NCBI GenBank assembly: GCA_022394775.1
Contig: JAGFCB010000027.1
Location: forward strand, 1 to 50,826
Length of the DNA: 50,826 nt
Direction of reading: 5' to 3'
Origin: Candidatus Poribacteria bacterium
GTDB taxonomy: Bacteria > Poribacteria > WGA-4E > WGA-3G
The position numbers were made by a program, and so were the translations under genes. Positions within the stretch are counted from its first letter, which is position 1. Every line of letters begins with the position of its first letter. Below the pieces are notes generated by a model. That model saw only the letters and a program-made list of their open reading frames with translations, did no database searches and was not told the origin of the DNA. Of the stretch, positions 25,470-34,257 are shown one piece after another.

Positions 25470-25505
25470 TCTACCTCACCGAACCGCAAGGAAACTTAAA
25501 AATAT
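25413..25505 (+). repeat. Leader-type repeat copy antisense between accC and VCBS gene
   Basis: TATAGCTTGTAATGAAATGG, GCGGGTATACGGAG and CACCGAACCGCAAGGAAA match the duplicated leader at 7486-7725. Here the repeat faces the opposite way to the two flanking minus-strand genes. It covers the last accC codon and the first codons of the VCBS gene. Confidence 0.75.
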
Positions 25506-26860
25506 GTTTCCAAGAAGTTCGTAAAAATCGCTCCGCCGCGAAAACGTTCATCATTAATAATCTCTTTATAGAGCGGAATAGTCGTCTTTATGCCCTCAAT
25601 TTTGAACTCAGACAATGCGCGCCGTAACCGAGCAGTCGCCTCCTCGCGATCTTTGCCCGTTGCGATGAGTTTCGCCACAAGTGAATCGTAATGCGGCGGC
25701 ACAGTATAACCGGTATAGATATAACCATCAACTCGAATACCGATACCGCCGGGCGGATCATAGGCGGTGACGAGTCCCGGCGAAGGCATGAATTGATTTG
25801 CAGGATCTTCGGCATTAATCCTGCATTCAATAGCGTGCCCCTGAATCTCAATATCAGATTGATTGTATCCGAGTTGCTGCCCCATTGCGATTTGGATCTG
25901 TTCCTTAACGAGATCAATACCAGTAATACTCTCAGTGATCGTATGTTCAACTTGAATCCGCGTATTCATCTCAAGGAAATAGAAATTATCATTATTATCA
26001 ACAACAAATTCAATAGTTCCAGCATTCACATAGCCAACCGCTTTTGCAGCTTTTGCAGCAGCTTTACAGATTTCGGAGCGGAGTTTAGAGGGAATTGAAG
26101 CAGCGGGTGCCTCTTCGAGGAGTTTCTGTTGCTTACGCTGGATAGAGCATTCACGTTCACCTAAATGGACAACATTGCCGTGCCCATCGCCTAAAACTTG
26201 TACTTCAATATGCCGTGCCTCTTCAATCCATTTTTCAATATAGACATCACCGTCGCCAAAAGCGGCTTCACCCTCTGCTTTCGCGGTGTGAAAAAGGTTA
26301 AAAAGGCTCGGGCGATTTTCTGCGATTCGGATACCGCGCCCACCACCGCCTGCAACGGCTTTAATACCAACAGGATAACCGATTTTCTCAGCGAGTTGTA
26401 CAGCCTCCTCGGCAGTGTCAACCGTCCCTTTTTTGTTGTTTCTGCGTCTCCCGCCTTGGCTACCGGGTATAAGTTTCAAGCCAGCCTTCGCGGCAGTCTC
26501 GCGTGCCTTTACCTTGTTGCCCATCGTCCGAATATTCTCAACAGAGGGTCCGATGAACTTTATTTCGTGTGCCTCACACATCTCAGCAAACTGTGCATCC
26601 TCCGCGAGAAAACCCGCGCCGGGGTGTATCGCGTTGACGTTGGCATAATCCGCGACAGTGATGATACTTGAGTATTTGAGATAACTCGCTGATGAGGGTG
26701 CTGGACCAATACAGTACGCCTCGTCAGCGTGTTCAACGTGCAGGGCATCTTTATCAGCAGTTGAATAAATCGCTACCGTCTTAATGCCCATGTCTTTACA
26801 GGCGCGGATGATGCGGACAGCGATTTCACCGCGATTTGCTATCAGTATTTTTTTTATCAT
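25496..26860 (-). CDS. accC: Acetyl-CoA carboxylase, biotin carboxylase subunit
   Basis: 454 residues, normal length. It carboxylates biotin on BCCP using ATP and bicarbonate, the first step of malonyl-CoA synthesis. Signature segments are MIKKILIANRGEIAVRIIRACKDMG, GAGFLAEDAQF, the ATP-grasp glycine loop AGGGGRGIRI, GERECSIQRKQQKLLEEAPA, FLEMNTRIQVEHTITE and ECRINAEDP. After PGSQG there is a basic stretch GRRRNNKKG that makes this loop about eight residues longer than in the E. coli enzyme. AccB is encoded upstream on the same strand, separated by a repeat hairpin. No carboxyltransferase genes are in the window. Confidence 0.97.
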   Translation of the reverse strand: MIKKILIANRGEIAVRIIRACKDMGIKTVAIYSTADKDALHVEHADEAYCIGPAPSSASYLKYSSIITVADYANVNAIHPGAGFLAEDAQFAEMCEAHEIKFIGPSVENIRTMGNKVKARETAAKAGLKLIPGSQGGRRRNNKKGTVDTAEEAVQLAEKIGYPVGIKAVAGGGGRGIRIAENRPSLFNLFHTAKAEGEAAFGDGDVYIEKWIEEARHIEVQVLGDGHGNVVHLGERECSIQRKQQKLLEEAPAASIPSKLRSEICKAAAKAAKAVGYVNAGTIEFVVDNNDNFYFLEMNTRIQVEHTITESITGIDLVKEQIQIAMGQQLGYNQSDIEIQGHAIECRINAEDPANQFMPSPGLVTAYDPPGGIGIRVDGYIYTGYTVPPHYDSLVAKLIATGKDREEATARLRRALSEFKIEGIKTTIPLYKEIINDERFRGGAIFTNFLETYF

Positions 26861-26879
26861 AAAATAGTTTTTAGTTGTT

Positions 26880-27022
26880 GGTTATAAGTTATAAGTTAAG
26901 AGGGTTCTGAGGGTCTGCCATCTCTTTGTAATGCCATTACCCCCTAAGCGTAACAAGCGTGAGAAGAAAACATGGGTCGATCAAAAAACAGACTTATAAC
27001 TTATAACTTATAACTTATAACC
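26880..27022. repeat. TTATAAC-type inverted repeat between accB and accC
   Basis: GGTTATAAGTTATAAGTTAAG at 26880-26900 faces CTTATAACTTATAAC iterations at 26993-27022, so the whole interval can fold as a hairpin. Related arms occur at 34258-34441. Confidence 0.75.
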
Positions 27023-27023
27023 A

Positions 27024-27563
27024 TTATGTCTGCTTCACTCGGAACAGAGGCTGTGCATACTCAACGGCATCACCATCTTCAACAAGAATCTCCACTATCT
27101 CACAGTTAAATGGGGCTTCCACTGGATTGTAAGTCTTCATAACTTCAAGGACAGCCACGGGTTCACCGGTAGTAACGGCATCCCCAACTTCTACAAAAGG
27201 CGGTTCTTCAGGTGTAGGAGAACGGTAGAAGCGTGAAGGCATCGGTGCATTGATGAATTCATTCTCTGGTTGCGCGTTCACCTCTACATCCGTGTCTTCT
27301 AAAGGTATCTGCGGCGTTCCGGTCGCGACACTTGTCGCTATGCGTTGCAGCGGCGGCTGTTCGTACTCAACTAAACTCCGTCGCTCCCTGGAGACTTGCA
27401 CCTCAAATTCGTTGTCCCGAATGCGTACTTCCGTTAGGTCAGCACGGTCGAGTACCTCTGCCAACTGCTCAACGAGTTCGAGGACATCACTGTAGTCTTG
27501 TTCCGCGGATTCAGACGACAGCACTTCGTTTTCAGATTTATCCTTGGATCTGTTTTGACGCAT
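27024..27563 (-). CDS. accB: Biotin carboxyl carrier protein of acetyl-CoA carboxylase
   Basis: 179 residues. The C-terminal biotinyl domain (about 105-179) has VEVGDAVTTGEPVAVLEVMKTYNPVEAP; the lysine of EVMKTYN is the biotin site, with Val where Ala is most common. The N-terminal part (LVEQLAEVLDRADLTEVRIRDNEFEVQVSR) is the usual BCCP segment, followed by a Pro/acidic linker. The very N-terminus, SENEVLSSES, coincides with a degenerate copy of the 24-bp repeat at 27511-27533. It lies upstream of accC in one transcription direction, with hairpin repeats on both sides. Confidence 0.94.
   Translation of the reverse strand: MRQNRSKDKSENEVLSSESAEQDYSDVLELVEQLAEVLDRADLTEVRIRDNEFEVQVSRERRSLVEYEQPPLQRIATSVATGTPQIPLEDTDVEVNAQPENEFINAPMPSRFYRSPTPEEPPFVEVGDAVTTGEPVAVLEVMKTYNPVEAPFNCEIVEILVEDGDAVEYAQPLFRVKQT
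27511..27533 (+). repeat. Degenerate 24-bp repeat copy in accB
   Basis: AGACGACAGCACTTCGTTTTC differs from the family core at a few positions. On the minus strand it encodes ENEVLSSE near the AccB N-terminus. It may be an old insertion. Confidence 0.5.
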
Positions 27564-27575
27564 TTCTGTTTTTCA

Positions 27576-27674
27576 AGTAACCAGTTTCCAGTACGGCGAG
27601 TACGCCTTCCAGTTTCCAGTTAACAGTAGAAGAGCGCATCTTTCTTAACTGGTAACTGGTAACTGGTAACTGAT
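27576..27674. repeat. Hairpin repeat (CCAGTTTCC / GGTAACTGG arms) between efp and accB
   Basis: AGTAACCAGTTTCCAGT at 27576 and CCAGTTTCCAGTTAA at 27609 face TTAACTGGTAACTGGTAACT at 27645. The centre holds GGCGAGTACGCC, a word that also occurs near 42739 and, inverted, near 43766. Confidence 0.7.
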
Positions 27675-27675
27675 A

Positions 27676-28233
27676 CTATATCCTTTCTACATATTTTCCC
27701 GTACGGGTGTCAACTTTGATACGCGTTTCGTTTTGAACAAATAGAGGAACGTTAACAACCCCTCCTGTCTCAAGTGTGGCACGTTTGGATCCACCACTGA
27801 CGGTATCACCCCGTAATCCGGGATCGGTCTCTACGATTTGAAGTTCAACGAAGTTCGGGAGTTCAACGGCAAGTGGCACTTGCCCATCCATTTTGACGGT
27901 GACAGTTTCCCCTTCTTTGAGAAACTTCAAACTATCCTCGACGAGGCTCATAGGAAGTGTGTGCTGTTCAAATGACTCGTTATCCATAAACCACAAGACA
28001 TCACCATCCCGGTACATGTACTGCATCTGGTGATCCATAAGTCTAACGGTTTCAATAGTCTCATTAGAACGAAACGTCCGATCCAAGACGGCACCGTTAG
28101 AGACACGTTTAATCTTCGTTCGGGCAAAGGCACTGCCCTTGCCCGGCTTGACATGCTGACAATCGACGATAGTATAAACAATGTTGTCGAGTCGGATAAC
28201 CAACCCGTTGCGTAAATCGTTAAGTGCTGCCAT
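27676..28233 (-). CDS. efp: Elongation factor P
   Basis: 185 residues from ATG 28233, which follows AAAGGAG; upstream codons to 28266 (MADSRQPIKEK) are repeat-derived and not expected in EF-P. The three EF-P domains are visible: KOW-like N-domain with LRNGLVIRLDN and the loop VKPGKGSAF (lysine of PGKG is the usual modification site), the central domain YMYRDGDVLWFMDNESFEQ, and the C-terminal OB domain with DPGLRGDTVSGGSKRATLETG. It relieves ribosome stalling at proline runs. No modification-enzyme gene is in view. Confidence 0.96.
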   Translation of the reverse strand: MAALNDLRNGLVIRLDNIVYTIVDCQHVKPGKGSAFARTKIKRVSNGAVLDRTFRSNETIETVRLMDHQMQYMYRDGDVLWFMDNESFEQHTLPMSLVEDSLKFLKEGETVTVKMDGQVPLAVELPNFVELQIVETDPGLRGDTVSGGSKRATLETGGVVNVPLFVQNETRIKVDTRTGKYVERI

Positions 28234-28246
28234 TTTCTCCTTTATT

Positions 28247-28328
28247 GGTTGTCGGCTATCAGCCATCGGCTATCCGTCCGAGGTTTTCGTTAATCAATGC
28301 CTCTTTCCGAGTGCTGACCGCTGAGCGA
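28247..28328. repeat. GGCTATCAGCC-type repeat upstream of efp
   Basis: TTGTCGGCTATCAGCCATCG and GGCTATCCG, followed by GTGCTGACCGCTGAGCG, belong to the same family as the repeat within the CDS at 21211. It forms the efp leader and creates the spurious N-terminal extension. Confidence 0.5.
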
Positions 28329-28350
28329 CTTCTATCTTACCTGATAACGA

Positions 28351-28938
28351 CTAAAGCAAGGCGAGTGCTTGTTGCAAGGCCTTGGCTCTATGACTGATTT
28401 GATTTTTTATATCTTCTCCCAATTCTGCGAAAGTCTGCTCATAGCCGTCCGGTACAAACACCGGATCATAGCCAAAACCGGTCTCGCCTTTAGGCGCGTG
28501 TGTGATGTATCCTTCACAAACACCGAGTACGCCTTTAGGAACAGAATTAGGGTGTACAACTGCGATTGCGGCGATAAAACGGGCGCGGCGATCAGTGCTC
28601 CCTTCAAGCGCTTGGAGGAGTTTCGCAATCCGGATAGCATCCGTAGCATCCTCACCTGCCCAACGTTTAGAATTAATACCTGGGGCACCGTTGAGCGCAT
28701 CTACCTCTAATCCAGCATCATCAGCAAGGGCAAGACAACCTGTATATTCAGCAATAGCAGATGCTTTTTTAGCGGCATTCTCCATATATGTTTCGCCATC
28801 TTCAACGACCTCGGGAGCATCGGGATACGCCTTTAAGGAGACCACCTCTATCTGTTGTAAAGTGCCTGCGTCGCTACGGAGCATTTTCGTGAGCTCCTTG
28901 ACCTTACCTTGGTTATGCGTCGCCAGTACAAGCTTCAT
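28351..28938 (-). CDS. rdgB: Non-canonical purine NTP (XTP/dITP) pyrophosphatase
   Basis: 195 residues of the RdgB/HAM1 family, which hydrolyses dITP and XTP to keep them out of DNA. Motifs: [16 protein letters not shown] (substrate loop), [27 protein letters not shown] with the catalytic acidic residues, [23 protein letters not shown], and SHRAKAL near the end. The ATG at 28938 has GGAGAAC inside the end of the RNase PH gene, which overlaps it by 26 bases, so the two are probably coupled; this rph-rdgB order is common in bacteria. Confidence 0.96.
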   Translation of the reverse strand: MKLVLATHNQGKVKELTKMLRSDAGTLQQIEVVSLKAYPDAPEVVEDGETYMENAAKKASAIAEYTGCLALADDAGLEVDALNGAPGINSKRWAGEDATDAIRIAKLLQALEGSTDRRARFIAAIAVVHPNSVPKGVLGVCEGYITHAPKGETGFGYDPVFVPDGYEQTFAELGEDIKNQISHRAKALQQALALL

Positions 28939-29671
28939 CTAAGTTCTCCAACATCATCCGATTCTGCAGTCGGACAAGTTGTTGTATCCCACCTACAGCA
29001 AGATCTAACATTTGATTGTAATCGTCGCGCGTAAAAGGCTTCTCCTCTGCGGTACCCTGTATCTCTATAAACTGCCCGCTCCCTGTCATAACGATATTCA
29101 TATCAACATCCGCTGTTGAATCCTCAGTGTAACAGAGATCCAAGAGTGCTTCACCATTGACAAGTCCGACACTTGTCGCGGCAATATTATCGATGATAGG
29201 AAAATTTTTGATCCTTTCACTTTCGACGAGTGCTTGACAAGCGTCCCAGAGAGCGATAAATGCCCCTGTAATTGAAGCAGTGCGCGTACCGCCATCGGCT
29301 TGGATGACATCGCAATCGACCCAGACCGTGTGTTCTTCTAAGGCATACAGATCTACAGAAGCGCGTAAGGAGCGACCAATCAGGCGTTGAATCTCCTGTG
29401 TTCTGCCGCTAACACCACCCCGGGTTATTTCGCGCTGCATCCGTTCAGAGGTAGAACGTGGCAACATGGAATACTCGGCGGTTACCCAACCCTTCTTCTT
29501 GATCCGCTGGTCGCGCATAAAACGGGGTTGCTGGTTAACGACGGAGGCTGTACATATAATACGGGTATCGCCAGTTGCAACGAGAACTGAACCTTCTGCG
29601 TGTTTGATATAGTGTCTTTTGATCGTAACCGGTCGCATCTCATCTGGCCGACGGCCATCCGTTCTCTCCAT
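28913..29671 (-). CDS. rph: Ribonuclease PH
   Basis: 252 residues. Phosphorolytic 3'-5' exoribonuclease that trims tRNA 3' ends. Diagnostic segments: [82 protein letters not shown] and [32 protein letters not shown]. Start ATG after AGGTGAG. It overlaps rdgB downstream and follows the small gene at 29682-29885 by ten bases. Confidence 0.97.
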   Translation of the reverse strand: MERTDGRRPDEMRPVTIKRHYIKHAEGSVLVATGDTRIICTASVVNQQPRFMRDQRIKKKGWVTAEYSMLPRSTSERMQREITRGGVSGRTQEIQRLIGRSLRASVDLYALEEHTVWVDCDVIQADGGTRTASITGAFIALWDACQALVESERIKNFPIIDNIAATSVGLVNGEALLDLCYTEDSTADVDMNIVMTGSGQFIEIQGTAEEKPFTRDDYNQMLDLAVGGIQQLVRLQNRMMLENLDEACTGDA

Positions 29672-29681
29672 ATTTTCTCAC

Positions 29682-29885
29682 CTATAGAGTTTCAAGCAGT
29701 GCTAACGCTTTTGTGTAACTTTTCCGTTCAAGATAGTGGCTCAGCATTTTGGGTGCTGTCGCTGGAAGTTCTTGATACAACACGTTAATCCGCTCCAATT
29801 GTTCCAATATATCTTCCCCTGTCTCAATTCGAGAAAACATTGTCTCTAATGCCTGCCTGAGCTCAGATAAACTATCAATCTGCAT
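29682..29885 (-). CDS. Small helical protein, unknown
   Basis: 67 residues, MQIDSLSELRQALETMFSRI and onward, predicted all-helical with an amphipathic pattern. The ATG overlaps the stop of the PhyH gene by 11 bases and the stop is ten bases before rph, so it fits tightly into a transcription unit and may be translationally coupled. Not recognised; amino-acid composition is protein-like and acidic. It could still be a chance frame. Confidence 0.5.
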   Translation of the reverse strand: MQIDSLSELRQALETMFSRIETGEDILEQLERINVLYQELPATAPKMLSHYLERKSYTKALALLETL

Positions 29886-30795
29886 CTGATGCCTCCTCTA
29901 TTTGCTGAACGGCTTTACATGTCCGCAAAGAAACATTTTTGGGAGGTTCATCATAACCTTTCCATGCATAAGGATCGACCCCAGAGACCGGAACAATGCA
30001 TCGCCGATCCGCACTTGCTGGACGTTCCCCTTCTCGAATTGACCACGGTAAAAGTGACCAAGCGTTACAGTAGTGGTTCACCAAGACCCTACGAAACGTA
30101 TTACCGCGGTTCTTACGGGAGCGGTGCAGCAAATATCCGTTGAAGAAAACTAACGTTCCCGTTGTAACTTCAACTGGTATCTCATCCGCATCATCAAAGC
30201 CGTAGCTTTCCTCCGCAAAATCAAACTCATCTGGATTTTCATGAGCCTTCTGTGGATAGAGATAACCGCGACGGTGTGAACCGGGGAGGATCCATAAACA
30301 CCCGTTTTCCACTGTAGCATCGTCCATCGCTATCCAAGCACCGATTAGCGAACGATCACGGGTCGGAATATAGATCTCGTCCTGGTGCCATGCCTGACCC
30401 TGAAAATCAGGTGGCTTAACAAAGAGCATGGACTGCATACACTTGACGCTCCCATCCCAATGTGGGAGGTGTGCAGCGGCAATTTGGCTCAAGATCCCGC
30501 AGATTTTCGGGTGCTTGACGTACTTCTCAATAATGGGACTGACATAATGCGGTTGATGAATACAGAGAATACGACTAATGACCTCCGTATCGCTAATATC
30601 ATCAGGAAGCGGTTGGAGGTTGTCACACGGATGGCCACCTCTGGCGATCGTGATAGCGTCTTGTCGTAACTCCTCTATCTCATCAAGGGAGAGCAGATCT
30701 GGGACAACAAGATACCCATTGTCTATAAAAAACTGGGTCTGCTCATCTGATACGATTTTGGGCACCTCAATCGGCGCGCTTGCTTCAAAATTCAT
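29875..30795 (-). CDS. Phytanoyl-CoA dioxygenase (PhyH) family protein
   Basis: 306 residues from ATG 30795; a GTG at 30819 would add eight residues and neither start has a strong ribosome site. The iron ligands are visible as WHQDEIY (HxD) and the distal His in NGYLLHRSRKN, with Arg following in TFRRVLVNHY for 2-oxoglutarate. ATVENGCLWILPGSHRRG is the family loop. SDEQTQFFIDNGYLVVPDLLS is the typical N-terminus. Substrate unknown. It precedes the small gene and rph on the same strand. Of the three PhyH proteins here this is the longest. Confidence 0.9.
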   Translation of the reverse strand: MNFEASAPIEVPKIVSDEQTQFFIDNGYLVVPDLLSLDEIEELRQDAITIARGGHPCDNLQPLPDDISDTEVISRILCIHQPHYVSPIIEKYVKHPKICGILSQIAAAHLPHWDGSVKCMQSMLFVKPPDFQGQAWHQDEIYIPTRDRSLIGAWIAMDDATVENGCLWILPGSHRRGYLYPQKAHENPDEFDFAEESYGFDDADEIPVEVTTGTLVFFNGYLLHRSRKNRGNTFRRVLVNHYCNAWSLLPWSIREGERPASADRRCIVPVSGVDPYAWKGYDEPPKNVSLRTCKAVQQIEEASDAD

Positions 30796-30832
30796 ATTTT
30801 TAATTATTCGGTTCCTCACCGATTTTTTCCGC

Positions 30833-30889
30833 TTTGATCATCAACTCGTGCCTTTCTATATTATGTTCGGAGTCGAGTTGATGGTCAAA
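30833..30889. repeat. 16-bp inverted repeat upstream of PhyH gene
   Basis: TTTGATCATCAACTCG (30833-30848) faces CGAGTTGATGGTCAAA (30874-30889), 25-base spacer, one G-T position. It is homologous to the hairpin at 22102-22157 and keeps pairing through an A-T to T-A double change. Confidence 0.8.
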
Positions 30890-30982
30890 AAATCGGGGTT
30901 CTGATTTATTTCATCTGAAACTTGCGATAACGACACAAGCGACTCTAAAAGAAATGTTTTTAAATGTTTTAAAGTTAAAAAT

Positions 30983-33139
30983 CTAAATGCGATTGGCAAG
31001 AAACATTTCTGTTACCGCCAAAGCAAAAACCGCCAACATAAGATAAACCCATACACTCTGGTTTTTCTCAACATCTTCGCGGTACTGCGCCACAAGTTCT
31101 GCCGCCGGTTTCTCCTCCACCGATTCATCTGCAGCACCTTTCAGCATACTTGTTAGTTCTTCCACATCACGCGCTGCCAGGTCAGACTCTGTTGTGTCAA
31201 CATTGACGACGAAAGCGTACGCGTCTGCACCAGACGCATGGACTGAATAAATCCCAGGAACAGCGGTGTCATTATAAAAGAAGCTGCCTTGTGCGGACAC
31301 GCCGGGAACATTCGCGTCCCGTCGTAAGCGCGTCTCAACATTGTTCGGGTCAAAAACTGCAATCGCTTTATCACGCACAACGTCCCCACTTTCAAGTTTA
31401 GGGATCTTTAGTTCAACGTTATCACCAACACGATAATTAGGAATAGTGTCTTCACTTTTAAGCGCAAGATACTTAATAGACTCATGCAGGAACGGCAAAT
31501 AAACGGCGCGAATAGGTAGATCGCTCCATTCTCTATCTATCGTCGAGGTAAAACAGAGCACACGTCCCAGCTTCCCGTAAGGTTTCTCAAGGAGTGCAGG
31601 ACTCCCATCATCATAAGATGCAATGACGGTAGTATCTTTTGTCGGAACCGCCTGAAAGAGTCTGTAAAACCGCGCTTTACCGAAATCTCCGTGATTCGGT
31701 TCCTTGAAAGGCGCGAAAATTGGATGTTCATACTTTACCGTGGCAAGCACGCGAAATTGCTCACGATCAAACGCGTCCCCGACTGCTTGAACAAACTCGC
31801 ACGGCATCAATCCGGTCTCACCACCAAGGCGTTGTTTATAGGCATCGGTATCTATATTATCACCCACTGTTACAATCAAGCCGCCACCTGCAGCAACATA
31901 AGTTTTCACACGCTCGGCTTCACTGTTAGAAAGCGTTGCTACATTGGCAAGAATAAGAACATCTACGCGTTCGAGTATGGCTGCATTGGGTACGGAGACA
32001 GATTCGGTGAAATCGACCTGCAGGGTATCACTCTCGGATTTAAACGACAGTGCTTCGCTTTCCAACGCCCTTTTCATAAAAAAAGTTTCTACAGTTTGAT
32101 AGCGACCGCTTGTCCGCGGTTTATCATAGACTGCATGGACTTTGATTGACTGTAGACTTTGTAAAGTAAAATATCGTTTGTTGTCAACATCAAGTGCGTC
32201 CGCCGGGAGTTCAACCCAACCTGTATGCGTTGCCTCGTCCTCAAACGCAACTTTGAAGACGGCATCCGCAAGGTCGTCCGGTTCAATATTAAGTTCAACG
32301 GTGTCAATTATATTATCATCAATAAAAAGGCGGACCTGTAGATTCTCAACCGGTTCATTGCCAAAATTACGGACACGCGCGACGAGCTGCGAGGCTTTCT
32401 GTTCTTTTAACACGACAGGTGGAACGCTCACGGCAGTAATAGCGAAATTCTGTGGACTTTCAGCACGTACATCAATAAAATTCATTTGGACATTCGGGCT
32501 GAGCTTATCTGTCTCAATGAAATTCTCCCACCCTCGTTTTTGCATATCCCCGATGAGATAAACCTGTTTCTCACCGATAGGAATAGGCTGGAGGATCTCA
32601 TCCGCAGTTTGCAGTGCATCCAAGTAATCCGTATGTTCATAGGTTATCTCTGCAGTGTTCACAGCCGTCCGAATGTGCGAAAATTCTGAACCGAGTGGTG
32701 CCACAACACGGGCATTGTCGGACGAAAGGATAAGTCCGGCTGCATCGGATGCGTCAAGTCCATCCAAAATCTTGATCGCCGCCGCCTTAGCATCCTCAAA
32801 AACACCTTCATATTGCATACTATAAGACGTATCAAGAATAATAACAGCGTTTCGTTTTCCACCCGTTTTCTGTGTGAACACCGGATCAGCGGCGAAAAAA
32901 GGTCGTGCAAATGCTAAACCGAGCAACGCTAATATCAAAATGCGCATCAGTAGTAGCAACCAGCGTTTCAACTTGTGTCGACGGACGTTGGTCTGATGCG
33001 ACATCTGAATGAAACGCACAGTACTGAATACCAAGCGTCTTGCCCGTTCTCGGTTTAATAGATGGAGAATGAGCGGGATAGATGCACCTATGGCACCGGC
33101 TATTGCAAAAGAGGCTGTTAAGAAAGTCAAGCCAAACAT
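30983..33139 (-). CDS. BatA-type membrane protein with VWA domain
   Basis: 718 residues. Residues 1-80 match the Bat N-terminal double-membrane domain (FAIAGAIGASIPLILHLLNRERARRLVFSTVRFIQ, then LLLLMRILILALLGLAFARPFF). A von Willebrand A domain follows with an intact MIDAS motif DTSYS in NAVIILDTSYSMQYEG. Middle parts contain a beta-sandwich and a GATase-like segment (VKTYVAAGGGLIVTVGDNI); the last segment VYLMLAVFALAVTEMFL is a membrane anchor. The 24-bp repeat inserts ESEALSFK near residue 360. A DUF58 gene lies upstream, the usual partner, but no MoxR ATPase gene is present. Likely role: envelope complex assembly or stress tolerance. Confidence 0.88.
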   Translation of the reverse strand: MFGLTFLTASFAIAGAIGASIPLILHLLNRERARRLVFSTVRFIQMSHQTNVRRHKLKRWLLLLMRILILALLGLAFARPFFAADPVFTQKTGGKRNAVIILDTSYSMQYEGVFEDAKAAAIKILDGLDASDAAGLILSSDNARVVAPLGSEFSHIRTAVNTAEITYEHTDYLDALQTADEILQPIPIGEKQVYLIGDMQKRGWENFIETDKLSPNVQMNFIDVRAESPQNFAITAVSVPPVVLKEQKASQLVARVRNFGNEPVENLQVRLFIDDNIIDTVELNIEPDDLADAVFKVAFEDEATHTGWVELPADALDVDNKRYFTLQSLQSIKVHAVYDKPRTSGRYQTVETFFMKRALESEALSFKSESDTLQVDFTESVSVPNAAILERVDVLILANVATLSNSEAERVKTYVAAGGGLIVTVGDNIDTDAYKQRLGGETGLMPCEFVQAVGDAFDREQFRVLATVKYEHPIFAPFKEPNHGDFGKARFYRLFQAVPTKDTTVIASYDDGSPALLEKPYGKLGRVLCFTSTIDREWSDLPIRAVYLPFLHESIKYLALKSEDTIPNYRVGDNVELKIPKLESGDVVRDKAIAVFDPNNVETRLRRDANVPGVSAQGSFFYNDTAVPGIYSVHASGADAYAFVVNVDTTESDLAARDVEELTSMLKGAADESVEEKPAAELVAQYREDVEKNQSVWVYLMLAVFALAVTEMFLANRI
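32039..32062 (+). repeat. 24-bp dispersed repeat, in frame in BatA-type gene
   Basis: Full copy. On the minus strand it encodes ESEALSFK between MKRAL and SESDTLQVDF. It is the same octapeptide as in the VCBS protein at 24372, although the proteins are unrelated. Confidence 0.85.
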
Positions 33140-33142
33140 TAT

Positions 33143-33256
33143 TTTTAGTTTTCAGTTTTCAGTTGCCAGTAACCAGTTAAGAAGGGTATCTGATTTATCC
33201 ATCTTTCTCTTACTGGAAAACGAAGTGCTGCCGTTTCAAACTCGTAACGGGTTACT
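33143..33256. repeat. Hairpin repeat with inverted 24-bp copy between BatA-type and DUF58 genes
   Basis: TTTTCAGTTGCCAGTAACCAG near 33160 faces CGTAACGGGTTACT near 33244. Within it, GAAAACGAAGTGCTGCCGTTT at 33216-33236 is a 24-bp family copy in inverted orientation with a few changes. Confidence 0.65.
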
Positions 33257-33258
33257 AT

Positions 33259-34239
33259 TTAGAGGACACCTTGCCTCTTAGCGAGATAAGAAGCCAGTGC
33301 GAGATCTATTGGCGTTGCTGTTGTTATCACATTGTAATCAATATCTGCTTGCCGTAGTGCGAGCTTATAGGTATTAAGAAAATCGTTAAAATTACTCAGA
33401 TAACTCTCTCGAATGGCTTGCGGGGTTGTGATAATCTCAGCATCGCTTTCTGAATCAATAAATCGGATAAGTGCTTCCGAACTTCGTCCTGTGTCAAAGT
33501 TAGCGAACTCAAGTTCCTGTTGTGCAAGCACATGGAAAACAATAACTTCATGTCCTTCATAACGGAGATGTTCTAATCCGGCGATGACCTCTTCATGATT
33601 TTCATCGTAGAGATCCGAGATGAAGAGTACCAATCCGCGTTTCGTAAGACGTTCAGCGACTTGATGCAGCGGTGTTCCCATCCGTGTGCTTTTCGTTGTT
33701 TGTAGCGTCTCCAATGTAAGCAAAATCGAGTGTAAATGTGATGTGCTACTCCGCGCCGGAAGGTATTGGTGAAGCGTATCATCAAAATACGCGAACCCAA
33801 CGGCATCGCGCTGCTTCGCCATAAAATACGCAAGCGATGCGATGAGGAAACTCGAATATCTCAACTTCGTTAGTCTTGGCGTTTCCGCGTCGTTTCCGTC
33901 TGTAGTTGCCTCGTCTGTCTGTGCATCCGCTGTCGGATGTGCCATAGACTCACTCGTATCTAAGAGCAAGTAACAGTTAAGATTCGTCTCCTCCTCAAAC
34001 TGCTTAATATAATACCTGTCGGTGCGAGCGTAGGCTTTCCAATCTATATGTTTGGTATCGTCTCCGGGCATATATTGCCGGTATTGCGAGAATTCCACAC
34101 TAAACCCGTGATACGGGCTCTTGTGAAGCCCTGAGATAAAACCTTCAACGACAAATTTTGCGATCAATTCAAGGTTCCCAATTCGGGCGAGGGTGGTCGG
34201 ATCTAAAAAGGTGCGTCCTACCGTTGAGTTCTGTTGCAT
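33259..34239 (-). CDS. DUF58 (VWA-like) protein
   Basis: 326 residues. The DUF58 core is clear: FSQYRQYMPGDDTKHIDWKAYARTDRYYIKQFEEETNLNCYLLLDTSESM, where the latter part is a von Willebrand A MIDAS (DTSES). Later FISDLYDENHEEVIAGLEHLR continues the VWA fold. DUF58 proteins usually work with MoxR ATPases and Bat membrane proteins; a Bat-type gene is directly downstream, but no MoxR gene is here. Soluble, cytoplasmic. Transcribed after the PP2C phosphatase gene with a long hairpin repeat between. Confidence 0.92.
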   Translation of the reverse strand: MQQNSTVGRTFLDPTTLARIGNLELIAKFVVEGFISGLHKSPYHGFSVEFSQYRQYMPGDDTKHIDWKAYARTDRYYIKQFEEETNLNCYLLLDTSESMAHPTADAQTDEATTDGNDAETPRLTKLRYSSFLIASLAYFMAKQRDAVGFAYFDDTLHQYLPARSSTSHLHSILLTLETLQTTKSTRMGTPLHQVAERLTKRGLVLFISDLYDENHEEVIAGLEHLRYEGHEVIVFHVLAQQELEFANFDTGRSSEALIRFIDSESDAEIITTPQAIRESYLSNFNDFLNTYKLALRQADIDYNVITTATPIDLALASYLAKRQGVL

Positions 34240-34257
34240 CTGTCTCTCTGATTAGGG

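Noticed and set aside
27676..28266. EF-P start at 28266
   Set aside because: The extra residues MADSRQPIKEK are translated from an intergenic repeat; ATG 28233 has a strong AAAGGAG.
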